64,000 bases of DNA, from the NCBI GenBank assembly GCA_037074765.1, contig JBAMDO010000075.1, forward strand, positions 124,001-188,000, given 5' to 3'. This stretch comes from Mansonella perstans (Eukaryota; Nematoda; Chromadorea; Rhabditida; Onchocercidae). Below, piece after piece: positions 36,301 to 45,503 of this stretch. The notes under the pieces are model-generated. The model had not been told where the DNA came from. It searched no databases and worked only from the letters and a program-made list of their open reading frames with translations. The stretch's first letter is position 1. Each line of letters begins with the position of its first letter. A program made the translations under genes and the position numbers.

Positions 36301-37745
36301 TCCAACGCTTTCTCGTCATCTTGATCATTTGGTTGTTCTTGGATCCCAATTACCTCCAGTTTCCAAAATTGATCTATATCGGGATTAGTGATAATAGTGG
36401 CTACATTAATAGAATTGAGACTATTAAATTCACAAGTCTTATTAGTATAGCCGCAGCCAGTTATTATCGGTCCTACCTTGGTGTGAAGTAAATAAAAACC
36501 TGATGACATATTGTGGACTTTGTATGGTTGCATAAATTCGAAGAAGTGATCTACTCCGATTATAATATCAGGTCTTCTCCAATATCCTTCCGATTCATCT
36601 AACTGTTTCTGACGTATGATAGGATTCATATCATAAGAACTTGGATTAATAATTTGTAATTTATCTGTTAAATAATCTAACGTATAAGCATTGATAGTCA
36701 TGATCTTAGGTTCAAAAGTTCTTATTCCTAATTTTACCTTGCTAGTTTGGTAAAGTTTGGGAAACTGGTTACCAAAAGAAAAAAGTTTTAATTCTTCTTT
36801 TGTAGTTTCAGCTAAACTTAAACGACTAGCTAACTTTTTTGAAATGAAAAATGATTGGGAACCTGGATCAAATAATACTAAGGCGTCTTCTTGTATCTCC
36901 AGTTTACTTGGGTTGACTGCTTCAATTTCTTTACATATTAATGAAACCTTCTTACCTTGATCATTAATTGGTTGATTCGATGAATTTATGATGATTGTTG
37001 AATTTGTTTCTTCTTTGTTGAGATCATTATTCGGCGAGCAGTAGTTATTGTAGCGTAATGCAGTATTGTGTTGGCCTTTGCAGTGGAAACATATACGTTT
37101 CCTTTGTTTCCAGTCAATTGTTGCATGCTTCGTACGGAAGCAATTAGTGCACGCTTTGAGCTCCTTCAAGCGTTCGAATCGTTGTTTGGCTGTGAGGCAA
37201 TTTGGGCATTCATTATCCCAATGATTTTGATTACAAAATATACAAGGTCTTTTTTCCTTTGTCTTATTGCTAGACTGAAAGTTTTTTGCCTCATTTGATT
37301 GTTTTGTTATCAATAGGGCGGATGTTCCTCTTCCCTTTTGAAAATGAAATGTTCTTTTTGGGATTGGTTCCTGTTGAGGTTTTTGATTCCTACTTACTTC
37401 TTCACTTCTGTGGATAAATGCCAATAAGAATTTTCGTAAATTACTTACTGTCCACTTTTCTTTTTCTTCCTTCATTTGATATACTTTGTCCAAGATCCAT
37501 GGTGGTAATTTATTTTCAATTGTGATTTCAATACTGGAGTGTTCCAAATTTTCGCCCAATGCTTCTAATTGTCGAAGGATTTTTTCCATTGCTTCGATTC
37601 TTATCTTCCATTCTTTGTCGTTTCGTTGAATGGAGTAGAATTCGTTATATAATGATTTCTTGATAGTAGCAGGATTGCCATATTTATCGATTAAGATCTG
37701 TCTTATTATTTCATAATTTTCCGGCGCTACATCGAACCCCTCTTA
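33383..37745 (-). pseudogene. pol relic of the BEL/Pao element (zinc knuckles, protease, RT, RNase H, integrase)
   Basis: The main open block 35535-37589 holds three Cys/His knuckles near 37070-37250 (CIFCNQNHWDNEC, CTNCFRTKH, CFHCKGQH). It also has a retropepsin-like LFDPGSQSFFI (Asp-Pro-Gly in place of Asp-Ser/Thr-Gly) and RT blocks IADIEKAFLQLEL and YVDN (the usual second Asp of YVDD is Asn here). A TGA at 35535-35537 breaks the frame, which then continues; a TAA at 34956-34958 breaks it again just before the RNase H block (WSDSRCALQWI). Frameshifts follow near 34310, 34060 and 33570. The integrase region keeps HQHEELCHAG, CMACKKW, DYLGRL, SDNAN and GGVYERLIG. The catalytic set is recognisable but not expressible as one protein. 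Confidence 0.9.
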
Positions 37746-38301
37746 TAGCCTCTAATGCTTCTCCTTTTAAACAGGAGATCAAATAAATAAGCTTTTGAAT
37801 GATTGGGACTTGCTGCAGATTTATAGCTGTATTAAACCTAGTCCAAAATTCTCTCTATAGTTTAATATCCCCACTAAAAGTTGGTAATGGTAATTGTGGT
37901 AAATTTATTGTGGAATGATAAATAGGTGAAGGCTTAAGTAATTCTTTTTCCCTATTGGCTAACAAATTTTCTTTTTGAAAGGCTATTTCTAGATCATTAC
38001 AATATGAATTTAAGGTAATAATAGTTTCTTTACTATTATTAATCATATGCAAAATACCTTGTTTGTCGTTGACCATTCTCTCATATTTTTCTTCTTCTTC
38101 TCTTTTCTTTGTTGTTGCCGTGGTTTGTTGTATAAGATCCAACCATTTTTGGTTGATCGTTTCCAGATTACCGACATACATTTCTAACCGCTTCACTTTG
38201 CCTTTGATAATTCGTTCTTTGGATTCATATTGTTGTTGCTGATCCTCCAGTCGAAGGCTTCGATCTGGCGGTAATAATTCAAGCTTGTTGATCTCTTCCA
38301 T
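37746..38301 (-). pseudogene. gag relic of the BEL/Pao element
   Basis: An open block at 37855-38301 starts MEEINKLELLPPDRSLRLED. It is coiled-coil-like and rich in Gln/Glu/Lys, and ends in LPTFSGDIKL followed by a TAG at 37855-37857, where related gag proteins carry Trp. The frame stays gag-like downstream until a one-base shift near 37740 joins it to the pol frame. An earlier ATG (MSTSLNNSAK) in another frame upstream suggests one more shift near 38305. Assignment rests on position and the PTFSGD-type motif. Confidence 0.8.
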
Positions 38302-38366
38302 AAGTTCAATTATTCTGTGATGGTTGGTTTTGCTGAATTATTAAGGGAGGTCGACATTTCTTCACC

Positions 38367-38384
38367 TCCCGGCTCGTGGCACCA
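38367..38384 (-). other. Candidate primer-binding site
   Basis: On the minus strand, eight bases after the 5' LTR end, reads TGGTGCCACGAGCCGGGA. It begins with the TGG expected to pair with a tRNA CCA end. The tRNA was not identified. Confidence 0.5.
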
Positions 38385-38392
38385 TAAAATTT

Positions 38393-38867
38393 TGTTGCGA
38401 AAGTTGAGATAAGGTAGCTGGTTGAATTGAATACTTTGCTGTCTCAATCTCAAACTTGGGTAATTAAACCTTTTATTAAAATTATTGACGAATGCAAATA
38501 TAATTAAAGATAATAACAAACGCGAAACATAATAAACAGGAACGTAATTATATAATGCTAAAAGAATTGAATAAGTGGATGAGGAAACAATTGAGCGCAG
38601 TGATGAAGAAAACTGTTAAGATGAGAAATTGACAATCTATATGTAGTAGTGAAAGGGGGAGTCAATGACGTGATAAGATGATCATGAGGTCAAATGGTAA
38701 AGGATGGAATAATAATGTGATGGGGAGATCATTAGATCGGGTAGAATAATGACGTGATGGAAAGATCATAATGACATTATTCCACTTATTAGCTATGAGA
38801 TTAGACTACAATAAAAATAAGAAAATTTATTGACCTATTGAAGTTTTCGCCTTATAAGTTTCGCGAA
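38393..38867 (-). repeat. LTR (5' LTR of the minus-oriented element), 475 bp
   Basis: Same start as the left LTR. It has an additional approximately 37-base stretch around 38720-38758 that looks like an internal imperfect duplication ('gatgtgatgg..agatcat'). It ends 'tttcgcgaa', apparently one C short of the TTTCGCGACA end of its partner. Confidence 0.92.
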
Positions 38868-38872
38868 CTGTT
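38868..38872 (+). repeat. Target-site duplication CTGTT (right)
   Basis: Followed by 'accttatcaatattcc', the same text that follows CTGTT at the empty site in copy 1. Confidence 0.92.
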
Positions 38873-39547
38873 ACCTTATCAATATTCCAATTACCAATAC
38901 TGATTAGCATTGATAAAGCTATCTTTCGCGAGGAATAATTGTTTTTTTTTGAAGTCGCATAGAAATTGCTTAAGGGTGTATTAAAATTTACTTGGACAAA
39001 AAAATATTTTATGTGGTATTTTAAATTTAATAAGTTAAGACAGAGTTAGTTAAGTTGTAATGTTAGGAACTGAAATAATTCAATTAGCTTAAATTGAATA
39101 TAATCGAGCAATCAATTTATCAATTTCAGATGTTTTTATTTCGTATCAATAAAATTTCCCAAATCTTTCATTATCTAAAATTTCCTTAATTGGAATTAGA
39201 AAAAAGAAACATGCAAAAGGTTCCAATTAAAGAATTGAGGATTAAACTATCCAAAAGGATAAAAGAGTTTTGAATGAAATATCTACAGTTTAAAATTTTT
39301 TACTTAAATAATGCTTATTTGCTAATTCTCTTATAATTTTTCTCATACAACAAGAGAAATCATTTCAATATTTGAGAATGTACTACAAATCGCAGGATCT
39401 CTGATGCTGTACCACAAATCGCGATTGCTTTCTTCTTTGCCGTACTGTACTATTCTGTGGGTAAATATCTTGAAGAATACAGTTGATGCAAGAATACAAT
39501 TTTGTTTCACAACATTGATTACTGCGAACGGCTAAGAGAATGCGTAT

Positions 39548-39910
39548 CATTAATCTCTGATCTGAATATGCGGAAAGAGCTTAAAGGATGAATGCATCAT
39601 TGATCTGTGATCTGAACACACGCAGGAAGAGATAGAGGATGAATGCATCATCGATCTGTGATCTGAATATACGGGAAGAGATGAATGCATCGTTGATCTG
39701 TGTCTGAACACACGCAGAAAGAGATCAGAGGATGAATGCATCAATGATCTGTGATCTGAATATACGGGAAGAGCTTAGAGGATGAATGCATCACTGATCT
39801 GTGATCTAAACATGCGGGAAAGGATGAATGCACCGTTGATCTGTGATCTGAACACACGCGGGAAGAGATTAGAGGATGAATGCATAGTTGATCTGTGATC
39901 TGAGCTGAGC
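39548..39910. repeat. Short satellite of about 60-bp units, six to seven copies
   Basis: Units combine 'gaggatgaatgcatc', 'gatctgtgatctgaa' and 'acgcgggaagagatt', with alternating 'catacacgc'-like and 'atatacgg'-like variants, hinting at a two-unit higher-order pattern. This is the expanded counterpart of 25800-25921. Confidence 0.88.
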
Positions 39911-41068
39911 ACATTTATCGTTATGTAACGGAATAATCATTTTGGGAAGTTTGAGGGAACATTCTAATCATTCCAAAATCCTATCAGAAATCCTTTTGAT
40001 TTTGTCTTTTGCAAAATTTGTAAATAATTTAAAAAAAATAAAAATAAAAATTTACAAGGATGATTGATTTAATGCAGTTAGTGAAGGACTGCATATCGCA
40101 GAGGAGCAGAAAAAAATCTAAATACATTCAACAATTTATTTTAATTATGAATATAAGTATTGAAATGATCAAAAATGACAAATTCAGAAATACGCAATCA
40201 TATTAATACTTGATATTTCTAAATTGAAAATCTGTTAAAATGATCATTTTAATGGAAAGTTTAGTAGTTGCTGAAAGAAAAAATAGTCACATCTATTGAT
40301 CAAATATTACAGCTTCGAAAGCATAACATACCTTACCTCAAAAGCTATAAACTTGATTTTTTTCCTTTTTCTAAAATTTAAAAAAAAATAGACCTGACAG
40401 CAAGGAATATAAGGAATAAATAAAAACGAAAAGAAAAAACATTTCTATGATTCTTTGAATCAAAAAAATTGCAAAATTGCAAAAATTGCAAAAAAATTGC
40501 AGCATCGCAGCATAATTCGGAAATTGCAGCATAATTCACGTTTTCACATATTTTTTTTAAAATTTATGACGTTAAAATAACGCAATAAAAATACTTCTTA
40601 TCAATTGCAACATCGATACTACAATGCTGAAAATGTGGAACAAGCAATTGCAAATTAACTACATCAGAGTAGCACATTTGTTATGTGATGATGACGGTAC
40701 TATTTCCCAGCTATTTGATAATCTGCCAATGGTTTGTTTAGTGTTACTTGGGATGAAATTTCGCAATATTATGTTTGGAATTAATTGGCGCATTGTCCTT
40801 TGGGGAGTTTATTCCTATTTTTATTGATTGATTAACTTGGCTGGTTAACTTAGCCTAGTAATAAAAGTATGCTATAAACTTCATTTTCAACGTGTATTTA
40901 TGTATCGCTTCCACGTTTTTGTTACGTATAATAAGTGATAGTTTTACTGAAATGATCTGAAATGACCTATCCAGGTGAGGTCATTTAACTAAGCCATCTC
41001 AGTGATTTATCCAACTAAACTGGTATATTTTATTCATAACTTAACCAATCAAGCAATAAATCAGTTTT
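39911..41068. other. Intergenic region upstream of hsf-1, left part
   Basis: AT-rich; A/T homopolymers and a 'ttgcaaaaattgcaaaaaattgcagcatcgcagcat' local repeat near 40470-40520. A 67-codon open frame at 40624-40827 (starts MLKMWNKQLQ) has an ATG but no family resemblance; it is left uncalled. Confidence 0.5.
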
Positions 41069-41458
41069 ACCTAATGATTTAGTGAGCTAAGCGATCTATC
41101 TAATCGAATGATTTAGTGAGCTAAGTGATCTATCTAATCGAATGATTTAGTGAGCTAAGTGATCTATCTAATCGAATGATTTAATGAGCTAAGTGATCTA
41201 TCTAATCGAATGATTTAGTGAGCTTAGTGATCTATCTAATCGAATGATTTAATGAGCTAAGTGATCTATCTAATCGAATGATTTAGTGAGCTAAGTGATC
41301 TATCTAATCGAATGATTTAATGAGCTAAGTGATCTATCTAATCGAATGATTTAGTGAGGTAAGTGATCTATCTAATCGAATGATTTAGTGGGCTAAGTAA
41401 TCCATCTAATCGAATGATTTAGTCAGCTAAGCGATCTATCTAATCCAATGACCTATTC
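41069..41458. repeat. 34-bp minisatellite, about 11 units
   Basis: Unit 'aagtgatctatctaatcg' + 'aatgatttagtgagct', repeated with a strict 34-base step. The first two and last three units are more diverged (gcgatc, taatcc, cagcta). The unit is not a multiple of 3 and has no coding potential. It lies about 0.45 kb upstream of the hsf-1 start. Confidence 0.94.
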
Positions 41459-41874
41459 AGCTAAGAATAATTCATCCAGCAAAGCGATATATGTATTATG
41501 TTTATCATGAGCATTTTTTTTTTGCGAGAAAAATTTTTCATTAGCAGTTCGGAATACAACCTTTTGATTTAGATGTAGATGAGATGAATAATCGTTACAT
41601 TGTAGTCCGATGATAACTTTATAGGCTATATATGACAGAGTTGGATAATAAAGACATAAGTAAAAATGATAAATTATTTAGGACTTATCGTATGCAACGT
41701 TTCTTACTATGTTCACTTTCTTCACATAACCTTTTAGTATGTTAAGATTTCCCTTAACGATAGTTGTTAGAAATTAAATTAGAAGATAAAAATTATAAAA
41801 TCATTGTCAAAGACAATTTTATCGTTCTTTTAAAAGTAATTTTTTAAGCCATTTTTCTCGTTTGTAAATTATGC

Positions 41875-41886
41875 AGTTAATTTCAG
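41875..41886 (+). promoter_or_regulatory. Likely trans-splice acceptor of hsf-1
   Basis: 'cagttaatttcag' ends at 41886, 30 bases before the chosen ATG, with no upstream coding exon seen. An SL acceptor is the simplest reading. Confidence 0.45.
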
Positions 41887-41900
41887 ACTTTGTTTCATAT

Positions 41901-41942
41901 ATGAAAGGAAAAAAGAATGGACAAAAAGGAAGGAAGATCTAA
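41901..41942 (+). other. Upstream ORF overlapping the hsf-1 start (13 codons)
   Basis: An ATG at 41901, after the acceptor and before the HSF start at 41917, opens a different frame ([13 protein letters not shown], stop 41940-41942). It overlaps the main start. If the transcript begins at 41887, ribosomes would meet this ATG first, so it could damp HSF translation. Confidence 0.55.
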
Positions 41943-44900
41943 AAATATGCAATCGGGAACAGGCTTTGTTAAAGAACAGCTAGTTTCGGAATCACCACTA
42001 ACTTCATATCCGTCATCCACAAGCGGAACCATCTTAGTTCGTCCACTCAAATTACTAACAGAGGCACATCGCCAAGAGTATACTGAAGTGTCTCGACAAG
42101 AGTGTCCATCAGCAACAACCTTCCCCATGCATATATTGCAACAGTATCGGGATGAGGAGAAGGTACCGATGTTTCTCGTGAAAATGTGGAATATCCTAGA
42201 AGATCCAGAATTTCAAGCTATAATATGTTGGGATAAGGTTTGGTTTTTGTGCTTGCATTAGTTTTATTTTTGGAATCACTTTGAAGTGAATTTATATCGG
42301 AATTAATCTAGATATATTGAACCTAAATTTGATATCCTGTCCATACAGTCCTTGTAAGAAGACGTAAGGCCAAATTTTACTTTCAGAACCGGAAAAGTTC
42401 TTTTCTTAATTCTGTTTAATTGATAATTAATAGCAGGGTTCATATAAGATTTTTATATATGTAAGAGTGACTTGAGAAATGTTATCAAGTTCTGGAATTA
42501 TTTGCTTCTTTTCAGAGCGGATACAGTTTCCATGTTCTGGATCCGCATATGTTTTGCCGAGTAGTCTTGCCGCAATTTTTCAAACACAACAATTTGAATA
42601 GTCTCATACGCCAGTTGAATATGTGTAAGCATTTTCTATAAAATTTCAGACATTGTTAATTTATGATTTTCAGTTGGAAAACTCACGGATTAGTGTCAGC
42701 TAATTTATTATCGACAGAACGAGTTTAATTTGATTTGCATGCATAAGGAAGTATGTTTGATTTGTATGCATGAAGAAGTATCTCCTTAATTAAGTATCTC
42801 AGCCTTATAACGGCCGTGCACTAATGAAATTACTCGATATTGATGTTGAATAAATGAAAATTTATGCAAAAGTCATAAAGCAGACTAAGAACTGACATGA
42901 CTGTGTTATAGCATTTCTTAAGAGTATTCGCAGAGTACTACAGTAGAATTCTCTGTGAATTTCCTAAAAAATATTTATAATATTCGGATTACTTCTTTCC
43001 TCTTCATTAATCGATTGTGACTCTATCTTGGTTTTTTGAGCGTTTTCGTGCTTTGGCATTACTTTTTATAGCTTATAATCGTCAAATATCAGTTTTTCCG
43101 AATTCCTGCTGATTTTTGTTTCATTTGATGAGAAGTCATGTATTCTAACGCTTTTTAGATGGTTTTCGGAAAATGACACCAATCGAAAAATCAAGTTTGG
43201 CACGATCCGAAAGTGATCAAGATCATTTGGAATTTTCCCATCCGAATTTTATCCAGAATCATCCTGAATTGTTGATCAATATAAAGCGTAAAACTCCTGG
43301 TAATCGGAACAACGAAAATAACTCTGTAGCTATGCCTCCAAAAGAAATAAGTGTCCTCGTGGATGAGATACGACAATTGCGTGAAAAGCAGCGAACAATG
43401 GAAAATAAAATGGCACATCTTGTGAAGTATGTATTTAAGCATGAATGATGTGAACTTGTCGTTATTCTCAAGTCATATATAATGCTTACAGGGACTATTG
43501 AAATTTGGCACGATCTGAAAGTGATCAGGATTATTTCAAATTCCCCTATCCGAATTTTATTCATCATTCTGAATTTTTGGTTTACACCAGGCATGAAACT
43601 CTGGGTAATCGGAACTTACTAGAGTTTTGCTGAGTAAGAAATAGTTTTGGTTTTTTGACTTCTGGTCCTTTAACAAATTTTATATTTGGCACATGATATC
43701 GTTTGTTTTATACTCTTATTTGTCGTTCAGATGCATAATAGACATATCCAACGAATGTTTTTATAAATATTCAAACATTTTGTCTTCCTGAAATTTAATC
43801 GAGTTTAGAGAAGCCAATGTAAAAAATGTGAAATTTCGGGAAAGTAAAGGTGGATTCATTTTTATTTTTAACAATTTTTGGACTTAGTTTAGAAACAATA
43901 TTTAATGTTATTAGAGTTGCTTGATATCAACTGTGTATCAAGTTAAGATAACACCTTTGGATGGCAATAAGTTCAACTAGTTTCTGTAGAAGAATCTTTC
44001 TTTATTTTTGCATGATATCATCTCATTAAAATTGGCTAATGCCAAAAAAGAAAATGGAACTGGTGCAAGCACGTATTAAAAATATGTTTTCTAGGGAGAA
44101 TGAAGCAATGTGGCAGCAAGTATCACATCTTCGAAATCAACATGTTAAGCAGCAACATGTTGTCAACAAATTAGTTCAATTTCTAGTTGCACTCGTACAA
44201 CCCTCACAGAAACGTCTAGGAAAACGAAGCTTACTGGCAATCGATGAAGTATTTTTAACGTTATCTTTACTGAAAATGTAACTAACTGTTTATTGAGATA
44301 AATAAATAGAAGCAAATATAGTTTTAATTAAGGAGGAGATGTTGGAGCAAGTATATACATATCTAACTTAATGGTTCACAATCTTGTTTGTCTGTAAAGA
44401 AAAACATGTTTGGAATTATGTCCTTTTACAGTATAGAAGTCTCGATAGCAATATCGAAGTTAACTAAAGGGCTAGTTTTAATGTTGGTTTCGATTTTTGG
44501 AAGTTGTATTCAAGTAAAGAGCTTCTAAATAACGGGATAAAAATTTCTTTAGTCAAGTTAATTCTGATCATTTTTAAAGAAATTCTACGTAGTCAATTGC
44601 AGATTGGTGTCAAACGCGCACGAATGGCTAGCGGTTCGACGCAAATTGTACAACCAAGCAATCTTGCCGAGATCATTGATAAACTGCATCGTGAAATCTC
44701 GGATAATACAAATGGTCAAACGAAGCAAACTTTGGATGTATTTAGCTCCCAGCCCAATCAGGGTCCAATTATTGCGGATGTTACCGATGAACCGGATAAC
44801 TGTGCTGTTGTAGGGCCAACTGCGCCAGCAGCAGTGGTTTCTATGTTACCTGCTGCACAACTGCAACCTATTACTGCTAATACATCTCAAGTTCAAGCTG

Positions 44901-45187
44901 AAGCCTCCATTTCACGCAATCCGATCTCGCTGTCTCCGTCTTTGGACAGACAAATATCTGAAGAGTTAGCGGAGTATTTAAGTGGACAGGAGCAGACTAT
45001 TGACAACTGTCGTGATTTGCTTGGGAACTGCTGGGATACTATGCTGGCTGATGAAGTGGAAGATGATGAATTAGTTGAACGGCAACCTCTTATGCTGGAA
45101 GCTGGTGATCCAATGTTAGCAATGGATGAAGCAATCACACCAGACTTGCTGACACCATTGGCAAGCCCTTCACGTAGTAATGTTTAA
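41917..45187 (+). CDS. hsf-1: Heat shock transcription factor HSF-1
   Basis: Nuclear activator of heat-shock and proteostasis genes, acting as a trimer on nGAAn elements. Five exons (41917-42237, 42516-42624, 43159-43426, 44095-44248, 44603-45187) join in phase to 478 residues. The N-terminus of about 85 residues is polar. The winged-helix DNA-binding domain (about residues 90-195) is unmistakable: [37 protein letters not shown] (recognition helix), [12 protein letters not shown] and INIKRK. The heptad-repeat HR-A/B trimerisation region spans about 205-300 ([41 protein letters not shown]). The tail is acidic and Ser/Thr/Pro-rich and ends in [12 protein letters not shown]. No clear HR-C repressor zipper is seen. 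The protein is short compared with C. elegans HSF-1. The start was chosen as the first ATG in the HSF frame. Confidence 0.95.
43498..43615 (+). pseudogene. Decayed copy of part of hsf-1 exon 3, inside intron 3
   Basis: The stretch beginning 'atttggcacgatctgaaagtgatcagg' matches exon 3 (about 43193-43310) with roughly 80 percent identity by eye, through to 'ggtaatcggaac'. The HSF frame is still open ([24 protein letters not shown]) until TGA at 43632. An acceptor-like 'cttacag' precedes it, but splicing there in the exon-3 phase meets a stop at once. It looks like a local tandem exon duplication in decay. Confidence 0.8.
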
Positions 45188-45503
45188 AAGAACCAATTAT
45201 TGGAAAGTTAGATTTCTATACATTATAAATCTCTTTATTTGTAGTAATATATGAAATAACAGTATTTGGGGAATTAAAAAATCAACCAATGTGACAATAT
45301 GTTTTTGTACAACTGTAGTGTAAAAATTGAACTAGGTAAAAAATATTTTGAATAAAATTTTGTTCCCAATTTTTGAGAAGATATGCAAATTTCCTGGATA
45401 AAAAAAAAGAAAAATGAAGCTCCAGTGGATTTCTATTATTTTTTTCCTATTCGTACCTGTAAAGTTTTCTTAAATTTTCCACACATATCCTTGTGTGGAA
45501 AGT
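45188..45503. other. Convergent 3' spacer of hsf-1 and CASC3
   Basis: 316 bases separate the two stop codons. AATAAA on the plus strand at 45351-45356 is the likely hsf-1 polyadenylation signal. The 3' UTRs of the two genes probably meet or overlap here. Confidence 0.6.
45351..45356 (+). terminator. Polyadenylation signal of hsf-1
   Basis: AATAAA about 164 bases after the hsf-1 stop. Confidence 0.5.

Larger units (their letters stand above)
32962..38867 (-). mobile_element. BEL/Pao-family LTR retrotransposon, 5.9 kb, defective
   Basis: Two direct LTRs, 5-bp target duplications and a minus-strand gag-pol relic. Domain order read 5' to 3' on the minus strand is gag, CCHC-type zinc knuckles, aspartic protease, reverse transcriptase, RNase H, integrase zinc-binding region and integrase core, which is the BEL/Pao order. 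LTR ends are TGT...ACA with a short inverted repeat (TGTTGCGAAA/TTTCGCGACA). A candidate primer-binding site lies just inside the 5' (right) LTR. Coding is broken by at least three in-frame stops and four frameshifts, so the element is not autonomous. It inserted in copy 2 only. Confidence 0.95.
26743..39675 (+). repeat. Segmental duplication, copy 2, interrupted by an LTR retrotransposon
   Basis: Direct copy of 18561-25921. It carries the second protease gene and is split at 32961/38868 by the BEL/Pao element. It also lacks about 345 bases present in copy 1 (junction near 39425) and has a longer satellite at its end. Outside the protease exons the differences from copy 1 are a handful of substitutions and small indels. 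Confidence 0.93.

Noticed and set aside
44632..44642. GGTTCGA-like tRNA B-box word
   Set aside because: It lies inside the hsf-1 coding exon and no A box or cloverleaf surrounds it; no tRNA was found in the window.
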